From contig NZ_KQ236745.1 in the NCBI RefSeq assembly GCF_001185345.1, forward strand, positions 453,355 through 517,354: DNA of 64,000 nucleotides, in the 5' to 3' direction. A model generated the notes under the pieces. That model did no database searches and was not told the origin of the DNA. It saw only the letters and a program-made list of their open reading frames with translations. The first letter of the stretch is position 1, and the number at the start of each line of letters is the position of its first letter. This stretch comes from Dorea sp. D27. GTDB taxonomy: Bacteria; Bacillota; Clostridia; Lachnospirales; Lachnospiraceae. A program made the position numbers and the translations under genes. Positions 43,749 to 51,928 of the stretch are shown here, piece after piece.

Positions 43749-44411
43749 ATGGAGTGGATTCGTAATAACCTTGGTTTAACTACATTTCAGCTGAAATGCA
43801 TCGCAATCATATCTATGGTCGTTGATCATACCGGGGCAGTATTATTCCCCGGCAGCTTGCTGCTCCGCTATATTGGGCGGATTGCTTTTCCGATATTTTG
43901 TTTTCTGCTCGTGGAAGGCTTCACCCACACGAGCAACATACACCGCTATATGGTCAGGCTTCTGATATTTGCTTTTGTGTCCGAAATTCCATATGATCTG
44001 GCATTCCGGGGCACAATTATAGAGTTCGGATACCAGAATGTGTTTTTTACGTTGTTTTTAGGTGTCGTTCTCATGTATGTATTGCAAAAGGCGGCAGAGT
44101 GGCCGGTGAAGGCGATAGAACTATTGCTTGTGATGTGGCTGGCGGAGGTGCTTAAGACGGATTATGGCTCCCAGGGAATACTGCTGATAGCTGCATTCTT
44201 TCTGTTGCGGAACCGGCTATGGATAAAACTTGCGGCGGGGGCCGCATGGTGTTTTGTCTGGAATGGCTTTGTACAGAAGTACGGCGCTCTGGCAATGGTT
44301 CCGATTGCTTTGTATAACGGCGAGCGTGGGCGGAGCATGAAGTATTTCTTTTATGCGTTTTATCCACTGCACCTGCTCCTCCTGTATGGGATTGCCAGAT
44401 GGCTGATATAG
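43749..44411 (+). CDS. TraX-family membrane protein
   Basis: 220 residues with about seven membrane helices. FQLKCIAIISMVVDHTGAVL and RIAFPIFCFLLVEGF are typical of the TraX family, named after the F-pilin N-acetylase and widespread in Firmicutes away from any conjugation genes; an acyltransferase role is assumed for the family. It begins two bases after the GH13 stop, so it belongs to that operon. Confidence 0.87.
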   Translation: MEWIRNNLGLTTFQLKCIAIISMVVDHTGAVLFPGSLLLRYIGRIAFPIFCFLLVEGFTHTSNIHRYMVRLLIFAFVSEIPYDLAFRGTIIEFGYQNVFFTLFLGVVLMYVLQKAAEWPVKAIELLLVMWLAEVLKTDYGSQGILLIAAFFLLRNRLWIKLAAGAAWCFVWNGFVQKYGALAMVPIALYNGERGRSMKYFFYAFYPLHLLLLYGIARWLI

Positions 44412-44438
44412 TTAAGATATGGAAGTGGAGTAAGAGTT

Positions 44439-44996
44439 ATGAAAGCATGGAAGCATTTTTGTACGATCAATCACCATAAGATGCTGGTGATGAAGCAGTG
44501 TTTCAAAGTCGGACTATACAAGCAGGGCCTTCTGCATGACATGTCCAAGTATTCGCCTTCGGAGTTTCTCATAGGCTGCAGGTACTACCAGGGGACGAGA
44601 AGTCCGAACAATGCAGAGAGGGAAGATACCGGATACTCTACCGCGTGGCTGCACCATAAAGGACGAAACAAGCATCATTATGAGTATTGGATAGACTACA
44701 GTGCCGACCCCGGGGAAGGGATTGTCGGGCAGAGGATGCCGACACGGTACGTAATCGAGATGTTCATGGACCGGATTGCGGCGTCCAAGACATATATGAA
44801 AGAGGCATATACGGACTCCCATCCGCTGGAATACTATGAAAAAGGCGCCGCCAAACTTGGAAGGATGATTCACAAGGATACGGCAGCGCTTCTCCATCAT
44901 CTGTTAAAAATGCTTGCAGAAGATGGCGAAGATAAGACATTTGCATATATAAGGAAAGTAGTGATGGATAATAAAAGAAAGAGGAAACAGCGGTGA
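44439..44996 (+). CDS. DUF5662 family protein
   Basis: 185 residues, soluble, rich in His: INHHKMLV, LLHDMSKYSP, TAWLHHKGRNKHHYEYW. The spaced HD and HH motifs resemble a metal-dependent HD-type site, but the family is catalogued only as DUF5662, with no known function. ATG 44439 lies 27 bases after traX; AGTGGAGTAAGAG upstream is a poor to fair ribosome site. Its TGA sits in the loop of the following terminator. Confidence 0.82.
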   Translation: MKAWKHFCTINHHKMLVMKQCFKVGLYKQGLLHDMSKYSPSEFLIGCRYYQGTRSPNNAEREDTGYSTAWLHHKGRNKHHYEYWIDYSADPGEGIVGQRMPTRYVIEMFMDRIAASKTYMKEAYTDSHPLEYYEKGAAKLGRMIHKDTAALLHHLLKMLAEDGEDKTFAYIRKVVMDNKRKRKQR

Positions 44997-45019
44997 CTGA
45001 CGCCGTTGTTTCCTCTTTT
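44981..45019. terminator. Bidirectional terminator between DUF5662 and LysR genes
   Basis: GAGGAAACAGCGG (44981-44993) pairs with CCGTTGTTTCCTC (45003-45015), flanked by A-rich sequence on the left and TTTT on the right, so it can end both converging transcripts. Confidence 0.85.
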
Positions 45020-45901
45020 CTATCTGCCGTCCTGATTCAGATGACGGCTCCATTCCTTCACATAGTCCAGAAACTTTACAGTGGCCGGCGAAGGCGGAAC
45101 GTCTTTCGGACAGGCCACGCCAAGCGTGCGGGAGTAATGTTCTGTAAAAGAACGCGTGCATACTTCAAAGGGGGCATTGTACAGAAGCAGCCGGGGCAGT
45201 ATCGTGATGCCGAACCCTTTCTCTACCATCTTAAGCGTGGCAAAGTCCTCATTGAGCCTGTACTGTATCTTTGGATTTATATTATTCTGCTTAAAGATAT
45301 AGCCCGTCTCATAATCAAGCCCGTCGGAGGAAAGCACGAAATTTTCGTTATTCACGTCAGACAGGGATACTGCTATCTTTTCAGCCAGAGGATGCGACTT
45401 GGGAGTCACAAGCATGAGCTCATCAATTCCCATCGGGATAAACGGCAGATCCGGGACACTGTAGCGGGATACGAAGATACAGTCGAGCCTGCCTGTCTGG
45501 AGCTTCTCTTTCAGTGGATTAAAGCCGTCTACGGTCATCTCAAAACGGATATTCGGATACAGGTCCGAGAAGTGCTTCAAGATGTCGGGCAGCCAGTGGT
45601 AAGAGATGCTCTGTATCGTGCCAATCCGGATATATCCGCTGTCCAGGCTTGTGAGGTTTAATGCAATCTGGCTGATCTTATTCTTCTCCCGGCAGATGAT
45701 TTTTAGCGATTCGATGATTTCCTCTGTATTCGGCATAAGGTCCATGCCATGCTTTGAACGCTTGAACAGGGGAAAGCCCAGCTCTTTTTCAAAGTTCTTG
45801 ATGGCCTGGCTGATGGCGGACTGCGTATAGTTCAGGCTGGCGGCAGTTTTGGATATGCTGTGGGTGTCGCATACGCTGATGATGATCTCATATTTATTCA
45901 T
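45020..45901 (-). CDS. LysR-family transcriptional regulator
   Basis: 293 residues. N-terminal winged HTH (MNKYEIIISVCDTHSISKTAASLNYTQSAISQAIKNFEKELGF starts the domain, residues 1-60) and a periplasmic-binding-like effector domain (YIRIGTIQSISYHWLPDIL onwards). It is divergent from the dehydratase gene and probably controls it in response to the substrate, the standard LysR arrangement. The effector is unknown. Confidence 0.92.
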   Translation of the reverse strand: MNKYEIIISVCDTHSISKTAASLNYTQSAISQAIKNFEKELGFPLFKRSKHGMDLMPNTEEIIESLKIICREKNKISQIALNLTSLDSGYIRIGTIQSISYHWLPDILKHFSDLYPNIRFEMTVDGFNPLKEKLQTGRLDCIFVSRYSVPDLPFIPMGIDELMLVTPKSHPLAEKIAVSLSDVNNENFVLSSDGLDYETGYIFKQNNINPKIQYRLNEDFATLKMVEKGFGITILPRLLLYNAPFEVCTRSFTEHYSRTLGVACPKDVPPSPATVKFLDYVKEWSRHLNQDGR

Positions 45902-46123
45902 GGCAGCTCCTTTGTATTAGATATTTTAAAGCCTCTGTTCAAAACTACTTAAGTATGAGACGGAAATCATGCATTCTCACTACATATAAGAAAAAATGAA
46001 CATATCCTTAAGTAAAGCTGGCTTTATTATCAGGTCTCGTTTCTCTATTATAAACATATATGATAAATTATTGTCAAGCAAGTTATGAACAGACGGCAGA
46101 CAAATGCAAGGAGGAGAAATCAT
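45902..46123. promoter_or_regulatory. Divergent control region between LysR and dehydratase genes
   Basis: 222 bases, A/T-rich. A dyad TGAGA-N14-TCTCA at 45956-45979 and two TTAAGT copies (about 45949 and 46012) are candidate LysR sites. TTTATT (46023-46028) and TATTAT (46046-46051), 17 bases apart, form a weak promoter towards the dehydratase, which fits activator dependence. Confidence 0.45.
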
Positions 46124-47794
46124 ATGGGAACAGAATTTTGGAATGGGGCAGAAGCTGCTCACAGAAGGGTCATGATGAAAGCGGCAGGATATTCGGATAC
46201 AGACATCAGGAAGAAACCTCACATCGGAGTGCCGAACTCCTATATGGCGGGCTCGCCGGGATCTGCCCATCTGAGGCAGATAGCGGAAGCGGTGAAGGAA
46301 GGGATCTGGGCGGCCGGAGGCGTACCGGTAGAGTTCGGTATTCCGGCGACGTGCGGGAACATAGCCAATGGCGCGGAAGAGCTGAAGTACGAGCAGGTGG
46401 GACGTGATATCGTGGCGATGAGCGTCGAATTTGTCGCGAGGGTACATAACTTTGACGGGCTCGCGATGATTGCTTCCTGCGATAATATCATAGCCGGCTG
46501 CTATCTGGCGGCAATGCGGCTGGATATACCGTCTATGATTGTTACAGGAGGCTCTATGCAGCCCGGCCAGCACTGCGGAAAGACTGTCGTGGAAGCAGAT
46601 TTGGATGCCGCGCGCTTTTCCGGGGCCGACGAAGAATCTCTTATGGAGATGGAAGACAATGTATGCCCGTCCTTTGGGGCATGCCCTTCCATGGGTACGG
46701 CCAATACGATGCAGATGCTCGGAGAGGTGCTCAATCTCGTTCTTCCGGGGACATCCACGATACCGGCTTCTGACAATGCAAAGCTCAGAAAGGCGAGAGA
46801 GGCGGGCATGTGTGCGGTAGAGATGGCTAAGGCAGGGAGAAGGCCGTCAGAACTTATCACAAGAGAAGTGCTGCATAACGCAATTATGTTTGACATGGCG
46901 GTTGCAGGATCGACGAATGCCGTCCTCCACCTTCTGTCCTACGGCTACGAGCTTGGCATTGAACTTACATTGGAAGACTTCGAAAGATATGCAAAGGAAA
47001 TTCCGTGTATCAATGCCGTCGTACCGAGCGGGCCGTATACGGTCGTGGACTTCCACTATGCAGGCGGAGTGATGAATGTGATGAAGATGCTGGAGAGCAA
47101 GCTGTTCACGGATGTGACCGGCATGTACGGGACGTCATGGTCTGAGATGCTCTCTAAAGTCACACCCGAGGAGAATGAAGTTATCCACTCACTGGAACGT
47201 CCTCTGTTCCATGAGCCGGGACTGAAGATACTCAGGGGCAACCTGTCGCCGAACGGTGCTATCGTACGGCCTACGGCAGTATACGAAGAGGTGAAATACA
47301 TGAGGGGAAGGGCGAAGGTGTTCGAGGGAGACCGTGCTGCATTTGACGCCATCCAGGCAGGCGAGATCGTTCCGGGAGATATCATTGTCATCCGTTATGA
47401 AGGCTGCAAGGGTGCCCCGGGCATGAAGGAGCTGATGCTGAGCATAGATGCACTTATCGGACTCGGACTTCACAAGAGTGTCGGGTTGATTTCCGACGCT
47501 AGATTCTCGGGCTTCAATTATGGGGCAATCATCGGCCACGTATCACCGGAAGCCTATGATGGAGGTAATATCGCTCTTGTGGAAGAAGGAGATGAGATTG
47601 TCATTGATATTCCCGGAGGGGAAGTGTCCATGCTCGTGCCGGAAGAAGAGCTGGCAAGGAGAAGAGAGAAGTGGGTATGCCCGCCGCTTAAAGAGGAAAA
47701 GGGCTGCCTCAACATCTATGCCAAGATGTGCCGTCCGGCAGAAGAAGGCGGGGCTATGCAGCCATGGGATCTTAGAGCCAGATTTAAAAGATAG
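46124..47794 (+). CDS. IlvD/Edd-family dehydratase, substrate unknown
   Basis: 556 residues. Family features: ASCDNIIAGC with Cys119, CPSFGACPSMGTANTM with Cys187, and the late KSVGLISDARFSGFNYG. The first cluster cysteine of the family (TPCN in IlvD) is missing: the sequence reads SPGSAHL with Gly46 there. IlvD and sugar-acid dehydratases use a Fe-S cluster to remove water from 2,3-dihydroxy acids. No branched-chain genes are near and a LysR gene is divergent, so a sugar-acid or catabolic role is more likely than valine synthesis. ATG 46124 follows AAGGAGG. Confidence 0.85.
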   Translation: MGTEFWNGAEAAHRRVMMKAAGYSDTDIRKKPHIGVPNSYMAGSPGSAHLRQIAEAVKEGIWAAGGVPVEFGIPATCGNIANGAEELKYEQVGRDIVAMSVEFVARVHNFDGLAMIASCDNIIAGCYLAAMRLDIPSMIVTGGSMQPGQHCGKTVVEADLDAARFSGADEESLMEMEDNVCPSFGACPSMGTANTMQMLGEVLNLVLPGTSTIPASDNAKLRKAREAGMCAVEMAKAGRRPSELITREVLHNAIMFDMAVAGSTNAVLHLLSYGYELGIELTLEDFERYAKEIPCINAVVPSGPYTVVDFHYAGGVMNVMKMLESKLFTDVTGMYGTSWSEMLSKVTPEENEVIHSLERPLFHEPGLKILRGNLSPNGAIVRPTAVYEEVKYMRGRAKVFEGDRAAFDAIQAGEIVPGDIIVIRYEGCKGAPGMKELMLSIDALIGLGLHKSVGLISDARFSGFNYGAIIGHVSPEAYDGGNIALVEEGDEIVIDIPGGEVSMLVPEEELARRREKWVCPPLKEEKGCLNIYAKMCRPAEEGGAMQPWDLRARFKR

Positions 47795-47816
47795 ACGGTT
47801 TTGCATTTGTCTCATA

Positions 47817-47863
47817 ATTAGTGTCCCGGTATACCTGCCTGTCCTGGCTCCCGGGACACTAAT
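47817..47863 (+). terminator. Hairpin after the dehydratase gene
   Basis: ATTAGTGTCCCGG (47817-47829) is perfectly complementary to 47851-47863, and outer AGACGG/CCGTCT arms (about 47792 and 47875) could extend it. There is no T run. It may be a terminator of atypical form or a palindromic repeat. Confidence 0.55.
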
Positions 47864-47934
47864 ACCGGTTAAGGCCGTCTGTCAGGGCGGCGTTCGGATG
47901 AGGTGAAAAAAGATGAGAAAATTGAAAAAATTTG

Positions 47935-47963
47935 TTGACATTTGGACCAAGTCATAGTAATAT
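47935..47963 (+). promoter_or_regulatory. Promoter of tRNA-Leu
   Basis: Consensus TTGACA (47935-47940) and TAATAT (47958-47963) with a 17-base spacer, 24 bases before the tRNA. Confidence 0.85.
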
Positions 47964-47986
47964 ATTCTTCGGACGGTTTAAGTCAT

Positions 47987-48071
47987 GCGGAAGTGTCGGA
48001 ACTGGCAGACGAGCAAGACTAAGGATCTTGTGAGCAATGCGCTCGTGTGGGTTCAAGTCCCATCTTCCGCA
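47987..48071 (+). tRNA. tRNA-Leu (anticodon AAG)
   Basis: 85 bases. Acceptor stem GCGGAAG/CTTCCGC with discriminator A, anticodon arm CAAGA-CTAAGGA-TCTTG giving anticodon AAG, a long variable arm (GAGC/GCTC) as expected for Leu, and the T arm GTGGG-TTCAAGT-CCCAT. CCA is not encoded. It reads CUU and, if A34 is modified or flexible, other CUN codons. It stands alone with its own strong promoter and terminator. Confidence 0.95.
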
Positions 48072-48080
48072 GTTTACCGG

Positions 48081-48121
48081 AAACTGAGAAGCTTTAGAAT
48101 AAAAGCTTCTCAGTTTTTTTT
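48081..48121 (+). terminator. Intrinsic terminator of tRNA-Leu
   Basis: AAACTGAGAAGCTTT (48081-48095) pairs with AAAGCTTCTCAGTTT (48102-48116), followed by further T to 48121. The rest of the gap to 48215 shows nothing notable except the next ribosome site. Confidence 0.93.
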
Positions 48122-48214
48122 GTGCTTAATTTAGCGCTAAGTGGGTCGATAGATAATAAGAGTGCTACTTTTCGGTAACGGAGCGAATCACTTAGGCAGG
48201 GAGGGGATAAGCAT

Positions 48215-51200
48215 ATGGCGTATATGGAGGCATTATCAGGAGGAAATCTGCGGTCTGACGTAGAGTCCGGGATGTTCATTGTGGAGCTCGGAAGTCAGAA
48301 AGTTTTCTGGTCACAAGGAACCCTTAAGACGATGAAGAGACCGAGAAATGGTGAACGTATAGAAGATTATTTTGCCTGTATGCTGCATGAAGATGATGTT
48401 GCCCGCTTTATGGGTGATTATGTAAAGATTGCGGATGGCACTTTTTGCAGCAGTGCGAATTTGTACCGTATGAGGAATCTGTATGGCTACTATCAGTATA
48501 TGGGGGTCAGGCTGTGGCCCGTAGAGGACACTTTGTCGGACGTTATATATCTGGCTGGCATTATAAGCGAGGCAGATTACTATAATATTATTGACCCTGT
48601 CACTGCACTCCCCAATAATTATAGCTTCAGAAAATATTTATTTGAGAAGGTAGGGGAAGATGGCAGATGGGCTGTAATAATGTTGGGAATCGACGATTTT
48701 TCTAATATAAATGAACTCTTTTCTTATTCCACAGGGGATCTGCTCCTGCAGGACTGCGCCCGCCGGATCCAGAAGCTTTTGCCGGAAAACGCCAGCCTGT
48801 TCCGGCTGGATGGAGATGGCTTTGGCATCGTTATGCAGGACTGCGATGAGGAAGATGTAAAAGAGTGGTACACGCGATTGAAGAAAAGCTGCATTGCGGA
48901 AAAATTCAGTGCTGCAGAGTATAAGTTCCTTCTGACGATATCCGGGGGTGCATGCTGCTTTCCAAAGGATGGTAAAGACTTTGAAACGCTTTACCGCAAT
49001 GCGGGCAAAGCGCTGCAGACTTCCAAGAAGAGCGGAAAAAACTGTCTGGTCGTATACAGTGAGGACCTGGCAGAAAAGGACAAGAGGCACGCGTCACTTC
49101 TGTCAGCGCTGCGGGAATCTGTCGTATTAGGCTTTAAAGGGTTTTATATGGTATACCAGCCGATAGTAAATGCGAAGAACCAGCAGCTCGTAGGATGTGA
49201 GGCGCTGTTGAGGTGGGACACTCCTGTCTTTCCACAAGAGGAGGAGATATCCCCGGTAGAATTTATTCCCATTTTAGAGGAGAACGGGCTGATGCTGGAA
49301 ATGGGCAGATGGGTGCTGGAAACGGCCATCCGCCAGTGTGCCGAATGGTGCAGATACAAAGCGGATTTCCAGATGAACATTAACGTGTCCAGCCTCCAGT
49401 TTGAAGTGCCGTCCTTCAAATTCCTTTTGATGGATATGCTTACCGATTACCGGGTAAACCCTGCGAATATAACGCTGGAGCTGACCGAGAGCGGTAAAGT
49501 GAAAGATCCGGTCGTTCTGAGCAAAGAGTTTGACTTTATCAGGGCCCAGGGTGTCCATATAGCTTTGGACGATTTTGGGACCGGATATTCTTCACTGGAA
49601 GTTCTCCGGCTTTTGAGCGCGGACGAGCTGAAAATAGACCGGTCATTCTTGGAGCGTATTTCCTACAATGTGACAGATCAGGCTCTGCTTTCCACGCTGG
49701 TAAACCTGAGCCGGAACATGAATATGGAAGTATGCGTAGAAGGAATCGAGGACAGTAAGATGGAGGAACACGTATGCCGTCTGAATCCAGATCTGCTCCA
49801 GGGATATTTTTACAGCTATCCTCTGAGAGTGAAGGAGTTTGAAGCGAAGTATTTTACAGGGCTTTTGGCCGGAACGTATACGATAGCGGAGCGTTCCAGG
49901 CCGGAGCACAGCCAGAGCCTTGTCTATGCATCCTTCCGGCCCGCTCAGCCGATGAAGGCCCAGGAGATGATTGACAGCGCCTATGCTGGAATCTTCCAGG
50001 TCGGCATAGATGAACAATTCTCGCTTCTCACCTGTAACGAGGGATACAGGCGTATGCTTGGCTACACGGCGCAGGAGATGGAGAAGAAGTTTAAAAACCA
50101 TGCACTCGGGCTCGTACATCCAGACGATATCGAATATGTGAACGAAGAGATCCGCAGGCAGCTTGGGGAGAGCGATACCGTGACGATAGAATTCCGGGTT
50201 GTCCGAAAAGACGGCTGGCCGATCTGGATTGTGGGAACGGGCAACGTATACCGCGGAGCCGACGGCACGTCAAGCCTTGTAGTCGTTATCATCAATAATG
50301 ATGCGAACAAGAGAAGGCAGATTGCCAGGGAAAATGAATATACGACAGCGGAAAAGATACTGGCCAACCTTCCTACGGGAGTCAAATGTGTCAGGTTTGA
50401 TGCGGACTTCACGATAGACTATATCTCAAAAAGCATGTTGAATCTCACGGGATATACGAGGGATGAGATCAGCCAGATATTTGACAACAAATATATCAAC
50501 CTCATCTATGAGGAGGACAGGGCGCTGGTGACGAACGATATTCTTGAACAGCTGAAAGTCAGCAACATCGTCACTATGAAATATCGGTCTCCATGTAAGG
50601 ATGGCCGGCTAATCTGGCTTGAAACGATATCTAAGCTCTGTGAAGCAGATGAGGACGGGATACAGCGGGCTTATTCTATGGTGATGGATATCACGGATAG
50701 CGGAGAGAAGAGAGCGGATACCGAGCAGGGTCTGAATATTACGAACCGGTATGAAATGGTTGCCGAGCAGCTCGGAGAATATTATATGGAATATGATTTT
50801 GCCAGCGACAAGATGGCCTTCTCTGATAATTTTAACCGCATATTCGGATATGAGGGGAAGATATCGCTTTCCGAAGTGATGGCCAGGGTACATGAGGAGG
50901 ATGTCCCCGCGCTGATGGAAGGGATAGCGGCGGCGAAGAACGGGATACGCCCTGACCCTGTAGAGCTGCGGCTGCTTGTTCCGGGCAAGACGTACCGCTG
51001 GCTGTCCGTTACGATGACAGTACCGGAAAAGTTTGGCGACAAGCCGATGACCGTGCTGGCAAAGCTAACGGACATAGATGAAGAAAAAAGAGAACTGGAG
51101 CAGCTGCGCATAAAGTCTCAGAGAGATTCGACGACGGATCTGCTCAATAAAGCCGCCACGGAGGAACGGATACGGAACGTCCTTGACGGTGCGTGTGACG

Positions 51201-51625
51201 GGGATTATTATGCGTTTTTCATGATTGACGTAGACCATTTTAAGAAAGTGAACGATACCTATGGGCATTTCACCGGAGATGCCGTACTGCACAGCCTTGC
51301 GCGGCGGATCCAAAAACGGTTCCGTAAGGCGGATATCATCGGGAGAGTGGGCGGCGACGAATTTCTGGCCTTCATGTCTTACAGCGGAGAGGTCCGGGAA
51401 GTGATCTCCAAGGCAGAAGCTCTCGTAGACGAACTCCATCAGCCGATGGGCATCAATGATGAGTCAGTCAGGGCCACGGTCAGCATCGGGGTTTCCTGCT
51501 ACCCCGAAGACGGCAGAGACTTTTACGACTTATACCGCAGGGCCGACAGCGCCCTCTACCGCAGGAAGTCGATGAACCGCGACGGTTTCTGCCTTGCCGC
51601 CCGGTTTGAAGCCCCGGCAGAGTAA
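48215..51625 (+). CDS. Composite c-di-GMP protein: GGDEF-EAL-PAS-PAS-PAS-GGDEF
   Basis: 1136 residues, no membrane helices. Order: an N-terminal PAS-like region (1-125); a first GGDEF whose signature is degenerate, LDGDGF (about 197-202); an EAL domain with all key residues (CEALLRW, NINVSSLQF, ELTES, ALDDFGTGYSS, KIDRSF, VEGIED); PAS-type domains (about 590-700, 710-830, 840-960); and a second GGDEF with intact RVGGDEF near 1043-1049. So one polypeptide should contain an active phosphodiesterase and an active cyclase, at opposite ends, with soluble sensing. ATG 48215 follows GCAGGGAGGGG. It is monocistronic. Confidence 0.92.
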   Translation: MAYMEALSGGNLRSDVESGMFIVELGSQKVFWSQGTLKTMKRPRNGERIEDYFACMLHEDDVARFMGDYVKIADGTFCSSANLYRMRNLYGYYQYMGVRLWPVEDTLSDVIYLAGIISEADYYNIIDPVTALPNNYSFRKYLFEKVGEDGRWAVIMLGIDDFSNINELFSYSTGDLLLQDCARRIQKLLPENASLFRLDGDGFGIVMQDCDEEDVKEWYTRLKKSCIAEKFSAAEYKFLLTISGGACCFPKDGKDFETLYRNAGKALQTSKKSGKNCLVVYSEDLAEKDKRHASLLSALRESVVLGFKGFYMVYQPIVNAKNQQLVGCEALLRWDTPVFPQEEEISPVEFIPILEENGLMLEMGRWVLETAIRQCAEWCRYKADFQMNINVSSLQFEVPSFKFLLMDMLTDYRVNPANITLELTESGKVKDPVVLSKEFDFIRAQGVHIALDDFGTGYSSLEVLRLLSADELKIDRSFLERISYNVTDQALLSTLVNLSRNMNMEVCVEGIEDSKMEEHVCRLNPDLLQGYFYSYPLRVKEFEAKYFTGLLAGTYTIAERSRPEHSQSLVYASFRPAQPMKAQEMIDSAYAGIFQVGIDEQFSLLTCNEGYRRMLGYTAQEMEKKFKNHALGLVHPDDIEYVNEEIRRQLGESDTVTIEFRVVRKDGWPIWIVGTGNVYRGADGTSSLVVVIINNDANKRRQIARENEYTTAEKILANLPTGVKCVRFDADFTIDYISKSMLNLTGYTRDEISQIFDNKYINLIYEEDRALVTNDILEQLKVSNIVTMKYRSPCKDGRLIWLETISKLCEADEDGIQRAYSMVMDITDSGEKRADTEQGLNITNRYEMVAEQLGEYYMEYDFASDKMAFSDNFNRIFGYEGKISLSEVMARVHEEDVPALMEGIAAAKNGIRPDPVELRLLVPGKTYRWLSVTMTVPEKFGDKPMTVLAKLTDIDEEKRELEQLRIKSQRDSTTDLLNKAATEERIRNVLDGACDGDYYAFFMIDVDHFKKVNDTYGHFTGDAVLHSLARRIQKRFRKADIIGRVGGDEFLAFMSYSGEVREVISKAEALVDELHQPMGINDESVRATVSIGVSCYPEDGRDFYDLYRRADSALYRRKSMNRDGFCLAARFEAPAE

Positions 51626-51657
51626 CAAGTGATTCATAACAAAATCAGTTAATTGAC

Positions 51658-51697
51658 AGCGGAGGATATATAAAAAAAAATATGTCCTCCGCTTTTT
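51658..51697 (+). terminator. Terminator after the c-di-GMP gene
   Basis: AGCGGAGGATATAT (51658 on) pairs with ATATGTCCTCCGCT region ending 51693, followed by TTTT. The stretch 51698-51868 beyond it is A/T-rich, with a TATAAT at 51840-51845 that is the likely -10 of the next operon. Confidence 0.85.
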
Positions 51698-51868
51698 GCT
51701 TGCGTGAAATATCGTCAAGAATAATACGCTGAACTTGGGGGCATGTTAGTAATAAAAATGCAGAAATAAAAAAAAGACTAATAATTCTGATGAATTAAAA
51801 AAATGCAATAAAAAGTCTAACATTATGTATCGCATGGTGTATAATGAAGTTAAATAATGGAAATTGCG

Positions 51869-51910
51869 ATAGGGGTCAGACCCCCAGCGCAGCAGGGGTC
51901 TGACCCCTAT
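51869..51910 (+). repeat. Hairpin repeat containing GGGGTCAGACCCC, copy 2 (in the PPK2 leader)
   Basis: 16-base arms 51869-51884 and 51895-51910 are perfectly complementary and share the GGGGTCAGACCCC core with the element at 10216-10272; loop and flanks differ. It lies between the probable -10 box (51840) and the ribosome site of the kinase gene, so it is transcribed in the 5' leader, only about 18 bases before the start codon. Confidence 0.85.
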
Positions 51911-51928
51911 GAAAATGGAGGGATTTGT

